Assembly: GCA_021397845.1 (NCBI GenBank) | Contig: CM038044.1 | Location: 101,926,942 to 101,990,941 of the forward strand | Reading direction: 5' to 3' | DNA length: 64,000 nucleotides | DNA from: Areca catechu | Taxonomy: Eukaryota; Streptophyta; Magnoliopsida; Arecales; Arecaceae | Notes under the pieces: generated by a model | The model's input: only the letters and a program-made list of their open reading frames with translations | The model's database searches: none | What the model was told of the DNA's origin: nothing | Position numbers and translations under genes: made by a program | Shown: one piece after another, positions 1 to 10,629 of the stretch | Position numbering within the stretch: the first letter of the stretch is position 1 | Layout of the letters: the number at the start of each line of letters is the position of its first letter

Positions 1-784
1 AGTCTTGCACCTGAACTCGAGACCCCATTGAACCCTAGAAGGATTCCATATCAAAACCCTCTCTACGAAACAAATCCTAGGAGAGCTCCCCAAGATCAGT
101 TTTATGATCCAATTCCTAGAGGACCCCACCCTGATCAAACCATCGATCCAAACCCAAGGAGATTCCATCATGAGCCTAACTATGAACCCAATGTCAGTTG
201 ACCCACCCCAATTCACTTTGATCAAGATGACCGAACCATGAAGAACATTATGGAATTTTAGATCCTAAGATCTACATTGATTAGGAAGGTGAAATGGACA
301 AGTATTTTGACTGGTTTGAGATGACTGAAGAGCGCAAGTGTAAGTTTGCAAAGCTTAAACTTGTGCGCCAAGCTAGGTTATATTGGAGAAACGTTGAGAG
401 ACTCACTAGACAGAGATGTGTTGTGCCCATAGTGACCTGGCGAGCTATGAAACTTAGGCTTAGGGAGAAATACCTTCCTATGTCCTACCACCAAAGACTC
501 CTAGATCAATGCCAAAGACTTACTCAAGGAAATAGGAGTGTCGCAGAGTACATAGCGAAGTTTGACGAATTTGTTTTGAGGTGCAATGCTGATGAATCTG
601 AGTCGGTGACCTTGTCTAGATTTAGAGCCGGATTGAGGGAAGAAATTCAAAGAGAATTGTTGATGCGAGAGGTACATGACCTAGAATTGGCCTATCAGAT
701 AGCTAGGGATGCTGAGAGATTCCATAGAGGTACAGTCTATCGTAGGCCCGAAGCCCCTAGGACTAGTGCACCTTACCAGCAATC
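1..784 (+). pseudogene. Ty3/gypsy gag fragment (broken)
   Basis: This is the remains of a retrotransposon capsid (gag) gene. Bases 1-198 read in frame 1 as a Pro/Arg-rich repeated stretch (units like NPRRIPYQ, NPRRAPQD) that ends at TGA 199-201. The capsid core reads in another frame from 294: motifs QARLYW, KYLPMSYHQRLLDQ, SVAEYIAKFDEF and SRFRAGLREEIQREL are typical of the Retrotrans_gag domain. It stops at 792-794, before any zinc knuckle. The same domain order occurs on the opposite strand in CHR-1 (3842-5362), so the two belong to one clade. The fragment runs off the left edge and is cut on the right where LTR-like sequence begins. A frameshift separates the two parts. It is certainly gag; which element it came from is unknown. 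Confidence 0.85.
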
Positions 785-787
785 ATA

Positions 788-2016
788 TGAATAATGTTTT
801 GAATATGGTTTGTAGAGCAATGAAACCTAATTACACTAGCATTGTACTCATCATAATAAGACTTAAGGATTATAAGAATTGGGACTTTTACTTTATTAGA
901 CACAATCCTAAACTAAGAAGGAAGAAAATCTAGACAATAGGGGCTAATGATTGTGGACTTACCTTGATGTGCTTTCCAACCTTCTTTTGATTCATACCTT
1001 GAAACTACCAACGCTCAGAACTGAAGAACCTGGATAACAGAGATCAGAACCCTGGACTTGGGGCTTCAGCTTGTTGGTTCTTTGTCAAGGTGAACCCGAT
1101 CCACAACTCAAAGACTTCGAAGGACCCTTCACGTGAGCTTGGAAGATGCTTTGCTAGGGGAAAAGGATGGCTTTGGCGTGGAGGAAGAGGATGGGAAACT
1201 TTCACATAAAAAAAAATACAAGACAACTTCTACTTCCAAACTTCAACTTCAATTTTCATACATTCCCAAAAATCCCCCTTTTACAATGGGCATCCAAGGC
1301 CTTTAATAGCCTCACAAAGCTGGCTTTTGAAATTTAAAAACTCCCCAAATTGAGGAGGATTACAAGGGGGGTTGGAGGATTTGGTGGAGAGTTTGGAGGG
1401 ATGGGAGGGGTTAGAAGATTTGGTGGTGGACTTGGAGGGGTGTGGCCAACCTCCTTGAATTTGAATCTTCCTTGTTGGCACCAAAGAGTGATGAGGTGGC
1501 TAGTGTGGTGGCGCCTGATGACGTGGCATGATGAGATGGTCTTCTACTTGGACAAGGAATGACATGTGGCGCCAAGTGGTCCTAGTTGATGGTCCTTTTC
1601 TCTTGCTTGGTTGATGTGTCTTCTCTTCTTCATGTGGTCAAATTCTGGGGTCCAGAATTTGAGTCTTGTTGCTGGCTTTCATTGTTTTAAGACTTGATTA
1701 ACTGAAATATACTTAACTCAACTGAACTGACTTGACTGACCTAAACTTTAAAACTTGAAACGGACTTACAGAAAATGAAATTTTTTTAAAAATAATTACA
1801 GGACTCAATAAACACTCTTGATTAATTACAGGACTCTTGAAAAGGGAAATAGCTCTTGAAAATAAAACATTTATAGGACTCTTGAAAAGGAAATGGCTCT
1901 TGAAAATAAAACATTTTTGAACTAAAGAATACAAGGTAACCTAATTATCTTCGATCCAAATTGGGATAAGGCTAACCTTGTTGGAGTGAAGTTTCTTTCG
2001 ATTTCTGGTGTCCACA
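788..2016 (-). mobile_element. probable LTR, minus orientation, with PPT-like flank
   Basis: Read on the minus strand this block starts TGTGGACACCAG at 2016, a plausible plant gypsy LTR start, and just upstream of it (2017-2027) lies the purine run GGGAAAGATGG, like a polypurine tract. It has leader-like features, including a possible splice donor CAAGGTAAGT near 960, and resembles the CHR-1 5' LTR in layout but not closely in sequence. It could be the 3' LTR of CHR-1 after heavy divergence or recombination, or the 3' LTR of a different element. The low-coordinate end (TG at 788) is a guess; no TSD was found. Confidence 0.4.
1796..1920. repeat. short imperfect tandem repeat
   Basis: Units built around AGGACTCTTGAAAAGG followed by AAATRGCTCTTGAAAATAAAA recur about twice inside the LTR-like block. 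They explain the minus-strand ORF there, which resembles no protein I know. Confidence 0.6.
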
Positions 2017-2045
2017 CCATCTTTCCCATATAAGAAAGTCCCTAA

Positions 2046-3535
2046 GTCAAGTTCTCGGGACACACAACCTATTTTCCTTGAATAGGTAACCATCCCTTAA
2101 GGTGTACTGGCTAAATTCACTGGATGATCCTAGCTTAACTGCGTCATAGATTTTTTCGAAGTCTGGACAGAACTCATATTCTTCCTTCAATCGCTCATAT
2201 CCAACCACTTCAGCACTTACATAGTTCAACAACATGGTTCTCCTACGAAGTGCATCGGCAACCATATTCTCACTTCCAGCAAGGTGTTTTAGGATTAAAG
2301 TATAGGCTTGTATAAACTCTACCCATTTTCCATGCCTTGGATTTTATTTCTTCTGAGAATTCAGGAAACGAAGTGGTTCATGGTCAGAATGGAGAACAAA
2401 CTCTTGTGACAACAAGTAATGTCTCCAATACCTAAGTGCTTGGACTACCGCATACAGCTCTTTATCATACGTGGAATATTTTAGTTTGGCATCATTCAGT
2501 TTTTCACTAAAAAATGTAATAGGATGATTTTCCTGACTTAACACTCCTCCTATTCCTACACCTAATGCATCACAGGTGACCTCAAAGACCTTGGTGAAAT
2601 CATGTAATCTCAAAATTGGGGCCTTAGTCATCTTGTCTTTTATTTCTAGGAAGGCTTTGTTGGCATTTCTAGTCCATTCAAATTCTCCCATCCTAATACA
2701 GTCAGTAATTGGAGAAACGATCATGCTAAACCCTCCAATGAACCTTCTATAGAAAGTAGCTAATCCATGGAAACTACGAATGTCATGAACGCTCTTAGGT
2801 ATGGGCCACTCAACTATAGACTTTACTTTCTCAAGATCAGCAGTCACTCCTTTTGGTGTCACTACAAAACCTAAAAAGATAATCCTAGTTGACATGAAGC
2901 AACACTTCTTTAGGTTAGCACATAAGACTTCTTTCCTAAGGGTCTGACAAACTTGACGGAGATGGTCTAAGTGATTTTTCCTAGTCTTACTGTATATGAA
3001 GATATCATCAAAATAGATGACCACGAATTTTCCAATAAAGGGCATTAGCACCTGAGTCATAATCCTCATAAACGTATTTGGGGCATTTGATAATCCGAAG
3101 GGCATTACTAACCATTCATACAAGCCATCTTTAGTTTTGAAAGTCGTCTTCCACTCATCCCCGAGTCTAATTCTCACCTGATAGTAACCACTTTTTAGAT
3201 CTATCTTAGAAAAGGTGGTAGATCCGGTCATCATATCTAGCATGTCATCGAGTCGGGGTATAGAAAATCGATATTTTATAGTAATCCTATTGATGGCTCG
3301 ACTATCCATGCACATTCTCCAACTGCCATCCTTCTTAGGAGTCAAAAGTGCTGGGACAGCACAAGGACTCAAACTTTCCCTAATGAATCCCTTTTTAATC
3401 AGATCCCCTATTTGTCTTTGTAGCTCCTGATGTTCTGTAGGGTTCATCCTATAGTAGGGAATGTTTGGTAAGGTGGCTTCCGGTACCAAATCAATTGCAT
3501 GCTGAATATCTCTTAATGGAGGTAACAACTATTTC
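2046..3535 (-). pseudogene. CHR-1 pol: reverse transcriptase and RNase H
   Basis: This part encodes the enzyme that copies element RNA to DNA and removes the RNA strand. The reading frame 2344-3528 (394 codons) has RT motifs in order: PSLLTPKK-like ALLTPKKDGSWRM, FSKIDLKSGYYQVR, WLVMPFGLSNAP and the catalytic FDD box in VIYFDDIFIYSK. RNase H follows (FEVTCDALGVGIGGVLSQ, YDKELYAVVQALRYWRHYL, LHSDHEPLRFL). A stop at 2344-2346 ends the frame. A second frame, 2047-2265, carries the downstream linker (MVADALRRR...YLFKENRLCVP), and the sequence then departs from the family before the integrase zinc finger. The FDD box is intact, but flanking frameshifts and the lost integrase make it a pseudogene. 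Confidence 0.9.
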
Positions 3536-3844
3536 TCGTTCTAGCTCCTTTGCAGAGATCAAGTTTAGATTAGGCTCTTTTTCCTTTAAATGACTTGACC
3601 CTCTCTTAACATGGTCCTTAGATGGAACCACAGTAATCACTATCTTCTTTCCTAGATGGTGAAAAGCACACGAATTCGATCTTCCAAACAAGGTGGCATC
3701 GTGATCAAACAACCAAGGTCTACCTAAGATGATACTACTGATTCCCATTGAGAGAACATCACACCAAACTTCTTCTTGGTAGGATTGTATTTGAATTGTA
3801 ACCTTACATCAAAACCTGATGGGAATGCTAGTTGCATCAATCTA
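3491..3844 (-). pseudogene. CHR-1 protease C-terminal part / PR-RT linker
   Basis: This frame contains SSIILGRPWLFDHDA, the conserved LGRPW region at the end of gypsy retroviral-type aspartic proteases, followed by a variable linker towards RT. It is separated from the active-site half (in 3842-4684, IIDSGSCVNAIS) by stop TAG 3842-3844 and a frameshift, and it overlaps the start of the RT frame. It is clearly part of the same broken pol gene. Confidence 0.75.
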
Positions 3845-5362
3845 GGATACCTTATAAGGGTTTGGATGTGAGACAATTGGTAAGTTTAAGCTTTTAACAG
3901 CATTAGTAGAAATTGCGTTGACACAACTCCCACTATCAATAATGACTTTACATACCTTATCCCTTATTCTAATGAAGGTCTGTAGGATGTTGGTCCTACG
4001 CCAATCCTCATTCTTTTTAGCTTGAGTCAGGATACATCTAACTACTCCTAGTTGATCCATACCGATGATTTCTTCCTCCTCCACGTACTCATCTATTAGT
4101 TCAGTTCCAGCTTCATAAACCTCTTCATCACAAGACTCCTTAGTTTCAGGTTCCTCCAATTCAGGTCCCCCTATGTGTAGGGCTCGTGATGGACATTGAG
4201 CGGCAAAATGACCAGTCTGGTTACACCTAAAACATAGTGTAGTCTGGTTCCTATCCTTCTGAACCATAGGTGCTTTCCCTTTATCATCCTTATGAATAGG
4301 CTGGAGATTGGGTCTAGATCGATTGGTAGGAATTTGGTTCTGATTTGGCCTGTTTCCAGAAGCACTAAACCTAGTTGAGTCAGGTCGATAGGTAATAGGT
4401 CTCCTCTGAAACCTTTTAGAATCCAGAGCAATCTGATAGGCATGTTCTAAATCATGTACCTCTCTTAGAAATAGTTCCCTACTTATGTCATCATTTAGGC
4501 CAGCTCTAAACCTTGATAAAGTAATCGATTCAGACTTGAACACACCACACCGCATAGCATATTCATCAAAAAGAGTGATGTATTCGGACATAGTTCGGTT
4601 TCCTTGGATCAGCCTCTGCCATTGATCTAATAACCTCTGTTTATAAGACAAAGGTAGGTATTTGGCCCTTAATCTATATTTCATCTCCTGCCACGTATTT
4701 ATAGGTTAGTTTTCTCTCTGTCGCTCTAGTCTCTCCACAATATCCCAATATAGTCGTGCCTGTTGGACTAATCTAAACTTAGTGAATTTGACATTACGCT
4801 CTTCCGACATAGGATACCATTCGAAATACTGATCCATGTCACTTTCCCAATCGGTGTAAATTTTAGGATCTAAGGTACCGTCAAATGTGGGTACATCAAA
4901 TCTAATACTCCTGAGGGCTCGCTCTTCCTGATCATCTATATCATACTGTGGTCTCCTAGGAATAGGGTCAGGGATAACCCCTCTATGCTGGACTCGATGC
5001 CTAGGAATTTGGTCATGTCTGACCTCTCTATGTTGGGCTTGATACCTAGGGATTGGTTCAGGGATAACTTCTTTATGCTGGGCTTGATGCCTAGGAATTG
5101 GGTCAGGAGTCAATTATGGATGCTGAGATCCTAGGTCATGCTGAGGGGTAGCTCCAACGGGTGTAGGGTCAAGTTGAGACACATGGGATTCCTCTAGCGA
5201 ACTTATTCTTCCATTCATCTAATCAAACCTCTGATCGACTCTAGTGCTAAGCTGCTTAAGCTGCTCAGTCGTAGATCTCATGAGATTTTTCAGGTTTGAA
5301 TCCATGGATGTACTAGGTTGGTCGTGGGAAACTTGATATGGTGTTCCAGTCATAGTAGTCAT
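3842..5362 (-). pseudogene. CHR-1 gag with protease active site
   Basis: Translation would start at ATG 5362-5360 (MTTMTGTPYQ); the same start motif is seen in NAG-1. The frame soon meets TAG at 5219-5221, then gives Pro/Arg/Gln-rich repeats (units like PDPIPRHQAQH), the capsid core (QARLYW, LPLSYKQRLLDQWQRL, SRFRAGLNDDISRELFL), one CCHC zinc knuckle (CFRCNQTGHFAAQC), an acidic linker (EEVYEAGTELIDEYVEEEE) and the protease active site (IIDSGS). Inside the core, TAA 4706-4708 interrupts the same frame. This is the full-length reference for what is missing in NAG-1 and NAG-2: they keep the repeats and acidic linker but lack the core. Confidence 0.9.
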
Positions 5363-5394
5363 GCAAACAACTCGATGCACTCAAATAAGCCTCA

Positions 5395-5830
5395 CCGACT
5401 ATAGCTAGCTAGACCTAGGGCCCAAACCAAATGTTAGGTAAAAATGACAATCTTGGTTGTAGTAACTTGGTACCTGGCTAGGTAAGTATAAGGTTGGTCG
5501 AGGTCCATTTTTACTTGCCTTAGACACCAATTTGAAATTGGCCAAGTAAGCGGACCAACCCACCTTCCTTCGGGCTCTTGTCCCTGAACCACTTGCCTAA
5601 ACACCAGACACACAAACACACACAAACAAGTTATCTAAATTGGCTTGACACTTAGATCGACCCGAGCTTGTGGGTGTCCCTAGCTCTCTAGAGCAATAAC
5701 AATTAAGTTTCTACTCAATTTTAATTCAAAGCTTGGGTTCGAATGCAATGTTGGTTGTTTTGGACTAGGAAAAGGTTATCAGCTCCTCCTTCCATCTGAC
5801 ATGTTCGAATTGCCCTTAAAATTGCTTAAT
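5395..5830 (-). promoter_or_regulatory. conserved 5' leader shared with NAG-1 and NAG-2
   Basis: Between the primer-binding site and the gag start, this stretch aligns by eye along its whole length with 22690-23110 (NAG-1) and 37035-37475 (NAG-2). Shared blocks include GCTAGGGACA, GTGGTT(C/T)AGGGA, TTGGTCCGC or CTGGTCCGC, and GGTCTAG. It contains a hairpin at 5766-5794. As a non-coding leader conserved between elements with different LTRs, it may be an RNA packaging or dimerisation signal; that role is inferred. Confidence 0.7.
5766..5794 (-). promoter_or_regulatory. leader hairpin (CHR-1 copy)
   Basis: On the minus strand TGGAAGGAGG and CCTTTTCCTA flank the nine-base loop AGCTGATAA. Nine of ten positions pair (three as G-U), with one A-C mismatch. 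The homologous hairpins at 22712-22740 and 37062-37090 pair at all ten positions with different bases. Confidence 0.6.
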
Positions 5831-6132
5831 GTATGAATGCAGCAGACAAACATGCAAACTAATGAAAACCCAAACCATAACGAATCAAAATCATGCTTGC
5901 TGAAGTTTTGACAAAATCTGTTCTCAGGCCGAAAACAGAAGAGCAAAAATTTCACAGAACTCAGTAAATCATGAAAAAATATAGTAAAATACTTTCAAAT
6001 GCGATGCATTCAACAAAACAAATTTCACAATTTTTGGACTTACCTATAACAGAAACAATTAAAATATCAGACCATATACGAGTAGATGCAGAACAGAAAC
6101 TAGATGCAATGATGATAACTTAATCTAAGCAT

Positions 6133-6144
6133 GCTCTGATACCA
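6133..6144 (-). other. CHR-1 primer-binding site (initiator tRNA-Met)
   Basis: On the minus strand this reads TGGTATCAGAGC, the standard plant complement of the 3' end of initiator tRNA-Met. It lies four bases from the LTR end at 6149. Confidence 0.9.
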
Positions 6145-6194
6145 AATTTGATGCGGGATGGGATGGTGATGAGTGATGTGCCATGCTTATCTTG

Positions 6195-6197
<3 letters not shown>

Positions 6198-6258
<61 letters not shown>
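6198..6258. repeat. (TA)n microsatellite
   Basis: About 30 uninterrupted TA units inside the CHR-1 LTR. It explains the Ile-Tyr repeat peptide that can be read across it, which is not a gene. Confidence 0.98.
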
Positions 6259-6261
<3 letters not shown>

Positions 6262-6860
6262 CGTATTTTGAGAGCAATAAATGATATCTTAACAGCAAAA
6301 ACCAACAGGAAGACTTAAAGAAAATAAAGTGATAACTAGTTATCGATATTACCTACCCGCATGCAGACCTTGTCAAATAACTGTAAGAGAGGATCGTGGT
6401 GATTAAGAAACCACTCTAGATTAGGTTACCTATTTTCGAGTTTCAGATCTAGAGGAAGGGAAGGGGTTTAGATTTACCAATATGCTTTGAAATTCCCTCG
6501 GTTGAAGATCTAGATCGCAACACTCTAGGGTTGACGAACCATACTCCAAAATTGACCGACCCAGCATCTAGACTCCAATCACACTGGTTCCAAAGCAAGG
6601 ACTCTGATCTTCAGAGTTGGATCTCGAAAGGATCTACAAAATATTAGAGTTAAAAAGTGCTAAGAATGCCAAGAACTCAGAAGACTAGAGTTGAAGGGGG
6701 GAAGAAGGTTGGCGTCAAGGTTGATTATGCTCCCGGGGTCTTCTTCTTCGGCTTGCTTCAGGAATCTCTTCAAAGGATTGGATGTGGACCTTAAAGAGTC
6801 TTCAAATGGCAAATTTGATTAAAGAACCGGTACCGATAAATGTAGAGCATTACACCCTAC

Positions 6861-7027
6861 GAAACTTGGATGTCGCATCCAAGTTGTTTTAGACGTCTCA
6901 CCTAGCACCTTCAAGCATACTAGCTATGGAGGAATTGGAGAACGAAACTTGAACATCGCACCCAAGTTGTTCTAGGTGTCTCACCTAGCACCTTCAAGCA
7001 AACTAGTTATGGAGGAATTGAAGAAAA
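6861..7027. repeat. 83-bp direct duplication in the CHR-1 LTR
   Basis: A unit beginning GAAACTTGGATGTCGCATCC at 6861 recurs from 6944 (GAAACTTGAACATCGCACCC). Both copies contain CTCACCTAGCACCTTCAAGC and end near GGAGGAATTG. Confidence 0.85.
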
Positions 7028-7389
7028 TGCAACAGTACTTTGTCTTTTCATTACTCAAAATATCATGCTTACAAAGAAAGATTTTGGGCTCTATTCATAG
7101 CCTCATTACAAGTAGAAAAATGGGTTAAAATTCAAATTCATAATAAAAGAAGAGGGAATTACAATTTTTGAGGTTTTGGAATAGGTGCCAATGCTTCATA
7201 AAGATGGTTATCTTGACTTGATCTTCCACCTTTCAATTTGATCTTCTCCCTTTTCTTTTCTTGGCCAATTGAAGTTAAATTGCTGCATTTAAATGGAAGT
7301 GGAGCCCACCTAAAACACCTCCAAGAGAGAGAATTCATGAGGTGAGGAAGAGAATTTGTGAAAGGTAGAAAAACTTTAGCCAACTTTCT

Positions 7390-7580
7390 TAAATGCCATC
7401 AAAGCTTGTGCCTCTTAAATGCCTTCAAAGCTTGTGCCTCTTAAATGCCTTCAAAGCTTGCTTCAAGAAATTCCATCCACCTTTAAAGCTCCTAAATTGC
7501 TACCTTCATAAAGCTTTCTTCAAGAAACTCCCTCCACCTTTAAAGCTCCTTAATTGCTACCTTCATAAAGCTCCTTCCAC
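7390..7580. repeat. short direct repeats in the CHR-1 LTR
   Basis: Two interleaved repeat types: AAATGCC(A/T)TCAAAGCTTG three times, then units with CCACCTTTAAAGCTCC and TTGCTACCTTCATAAAGC about twice. They account for the repetitive plus-strand ORF at 7393-7641. Confidence 0.8.
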
Positions 7581-7943
7581 CGATTTTAATTCTTTGATTG
7601 GTGAGAGAATACGTGAAAGGTTTTCTTGGAGGAAAGAATAGGCGTGGAGCTTCCTTTCTTCAAGTAGCCAACCAAATAAATGTAGATGTGGACCCCTCTT
7701 AACTTCCTTCATATGATGTAGACTTAATCAACTCCATACAAAAATAACTTAGGTCCCATTTGAATCCAAAATGGACCCAAAAACTAATTACTAAACCCAA
7801 ACAACAATTTAGACCCAATTGAGACCCAATTGGATCAATTACAACTTTCTTATAATCCCAAATATAATTTTATTAGACTCCATAGACTTCAAATTGAAAT
7901 TCAAACAGACTCAAATTGCTTCTTTCTGGCTCTAGTGTCCCCA

Positions 7944-8685
7944 CCAAGGATCCTAGCGATCGGATCGGTGGTAGGATCATAGCGACCAGATCAATAGCAG
8001 GATCCCGGCGATCGAACTGGTGACAGGTTCATGGTGGTTGAACTGGTGGCAGGACCTCAGTGATCAGACTGGTGGCAAGACCTTGGTGGCCGGACCGGTG
8101 ACAGGACCCTGGTAGTCAGAATGGTGGCAGGACCTTGATGGCCGGATCGGCTATTAGACCGGTGGTAGGATCCTAATGGCCGGATCAGTAGCAGAATCCT
8201 GGTGATCGAACCGGTGGTAGGACCTTGATGGCCGGACCGATGACATGACCCTAGCAGTCAAAATTATGGAAAGAACCTAGTGGCCGGACTGGCTATCAGA
8301 CCGATGGTAGGACCCTAACAGTCATTCCGATGGCAAGATCCTGGTGATCGAACCGGTGACAAGATCTTGATGGCCGGACCGGTGGCAGGATCCTAGTGAT
8401 CGGATCGGTGGCAGGACCCTGGTGGTCGAACCGGTGGTAGGACCCTGGTAGTAAGAATGGTGGCAGGACCTTGATGGCCGACCGGCTATTAGTCTGGCTG
8501 CATGGTCCTGTCATCTGTCCGACTATCAGGATCCTGCTATTGATCCGGCTACCAGGATCCTACCACCGATCCAATCATCAGGATCCTACCACTGATCCGA
8601 CCGTTAGGATCCTACCATCGATCTGACCACCAGGGTCCACTGGTCCGATCGACAAGGTTCTGCCACCGATCTGATCACCAGTATA
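7944..8685. repeat. degenerate minisatellite
   Basis: About 740 bp of units roughly 30-40 bp long built on GGTGGCAGGACC, CTGGTGGCCGGACC and GATCGAACCGGTGG variants; the last 170 bp carry the same motif partly in inverted sense (CCACCGATCCGACC). It directly abuts the CHR-1 LTR end and gives way to AT-rich DNA. No coding potential beyond repeat-driven ORFs. Confidence 0.85.
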
Positions 8686-9560
8686 AAATATTTATTATAA
8701 TGTAAAACATGTCATAATATATTATTATAATATCATATTATTATTTTTCATATTTTTTCTAATTTAAAAAAATATTAATTCTTAAAGATTTTTATTAATT
8801 TTTTTTGTAAATTATGATATATTTATTATATTTTGGAATGTAAAATATGTATTATAATATAAAACATGTCATAATATATTTTTATAATATCATATTATTA
8901 TTATTTTATTATTTTATTATTTTCAAATTTTTAAAAAATTATTTTTATTTACTTTTTTTATTTTTTTGTAAATTATAATATATTTATTATATTTTGAAAT
9001 ATAAAATATTTATCATAATATAAATATATCTTAATATATTATTAAATAATATATATTAAATTTTAAATAGAAGTATAAAAAAATAAGTTTTGATTAATTA
9101 AAATCATATTTTTAAAAGATGATTTTAATCTATTTTTGAAATCATCTTTTGGAAAGAAGATTCAATTTGAAATCGTTTTTCCAAAAGATGTTTTCATTTC
9201 CGTACACCTAGTTTAGCAAATATAGTTTGAAATACCTAATTTTGTATATATATATTAAATTTATATTATTTAAAAAAATCCATGGTAAACATACTTTTAG
9301 AACGCCCCTCTTATTTATAGTATTTAAATATAACCATTTTTTATTTAGAGATAACCTTTTTCAATTGTGTTAACATTTTTTAGTTTGGAGCAATTTTTTT
9401 TGGTTGCAAGCATCCTCTTTTGATTGATAAAAGCAACCTCTTTTGGTTAAAAATAACATCTTTCGGTTAGAATAATCTTTTTTGGTTGTGATAACAACTT
9501 CTTACAATTGTTTCCATTTGTCTTAGCATCTTACCGAGGCATCTTGGGTTTATAGCTTTA
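8686..9560. repeat. AT-rich DNA with imperfect tandem duplications
   Basis: A segment around AAAACATGTCATAATATATT occurs near 8705 and 8862, and a weaker relative near 9010, each followed by TATTATT-rich sequence, giving a period of about 150 bp. From 9330 to 9500 short units with TCTTTTGGTT and AATAACATC recur. No gene is seen. It could be decayed LTR or 3' non-coding sequence of TAT-1. Confidence 0.6.
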
Positions 9561-10283
9561 GCTGACAATTTAAGTCACATGTTCATGCCTTATTTGTCAT
9601 TGATAGTAGTAGTCTTGATACTTGAAATCTCTATGCTTCATGCTAATTCTATCTTGGCAATTACCGAACTGGCTAATTACTTGACTTTTGTGCATCAAGG
9701 GATGCTATGCCCATTTGGCTTGCAGTTGTTCTCGATTTCGAACATCATAGTTGCTCGATTTCACCGGTAATCTATAGTCTCAAACTTAGTCATCGATCTA
9801 GATATTTCTCGAGATCAAGTATATGAGTAGTTATCACAATTATTGCCTCTCGACCTCAAGCCTAAAATATTAACAATCAACTTTTTTTACTTCTATCATT
9901 TTTTGGAGGAAGTACAAGTTATTTTCCCTGCCTTGGCAGTTGAGTAGAATCTTTTTCACCAATTTGACATTAATTGTTTCATTAGAAACTGTCACCAACT
10001 ATTTTGTTGTCTTGAATAGAAAGGAAACTCATTGACATCGTGCTCGAAAAGATTGTGCATTAATTCCTTTAACGACCGGTGATCCAATCAATCTTCCTTA
10101 ATTGGGCCTTGCCATGTGGCTTAATAGTTATAGCTTATAAATGATTTGCATGAATCCTGGTAGTAAGAATTAATAGACTGGTTATAACTTCAAATTGGCA
10201 TGATATTGCTCGTTTCAAATTAAAGAACTTGTCACAATTTGCTAGCTTTAGCCAAATCAGGGCTTTGATCTTGATTGCCCAAG

Positions 10284-10295
10284 TCAGGTATAAAT
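10284..10295 (+). promoter_or_regulatory. TATA box of the TAT-1 antisense gene
   Basis: GTATAAATAGAC lies about 340 bases upstream of the antisense gene start (ATG 10630), in the gene's orientation and against the element's own transcription. Confidence 0.6.
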
Positions 10296-10629
10296 AGACC
10301 TTGCATTACTGTAGGGATCCCAGCTTCTTCACAAAGTAGAGAAAAAGTAGAGAAAGAAGCTTCTTCCTCAAGTTCCAGTCATCCTGCTCCCTTGGAAACC
10401 TAGCTCTTTTCCAAGTTAATCCATCCTTCCTCTTTGCTTTCACCGCACTTTAGAGCTTCTTAGGGCTTTTTCTTGATTCTTCTGGTAGTTTTCTTCTTAC
10501 GGCTTTCTTCTTTGCATTTCTTCATCTTTGTTCTTACGTGAAAATGATTTTTCACTCATTTTCCACATGTTTTACCCTTCATTTGATATGTTTTCACTTT
10601 TTCTTCCTTTCCCTTTTTGAGTTTAAGAA

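Larger units (their letters stand above)
2017..7943 (-). mobile_element. CHR-1: decayed Ty3/gypsy chromovirus-type retrotransposon
   Basis: On the minus strand the order is 5' LTR (6149-7943), primer-binding site (6133-6144), leader (5363-6132), gag, protease, reverse transcriptase and RNase H, ending in the linker before integrase at about 2047. Integrase and any chromodomain are missing: the linker runs directly into PPT/LTR-like sequence at 2016-2046, which points to an internal deletion. Gag is split by a stop, and protease and RT lie in different frames, so the element cannot make its proteins as it stands. No TSD could be matched. Confidence 0.75.
6149..7943 (-). mobile_element. CHR-1 5' LTR
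   Basis: The LTR runs from TG (complement of CA) at 7943, reading TGGGGACACTAG on the minus strand, to the CA whose complement is TG 6149-6150 next to the primer-binding site. It is about 1.8 kb long. It holds a (TA)n run, an 83-bp direct duplication and short direct repeats, listed separately. The right boundary rests on the LTR-start motif alone, since no partner LTR or TSD was found. Confidence 0.65.

Noticed and set aside
1350..1562. Gly-rich 70-codon ORF
   Set aside because: It comes from GGAGGGGTTGGAGG-type low-complexity sequence in the LTR-like block, with no domain or homologue in the window.
6120..6305. Small ORF with Ile-Tyr repeats
   Set aside because: It translates a (TA)n microsatellite.
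8686..10280. Possible LTR of TAT-1
   Set aside because: It should lie here, but I found no TG/CA ends, polypurine tract or partner sequence to place it, so no LTR is called.
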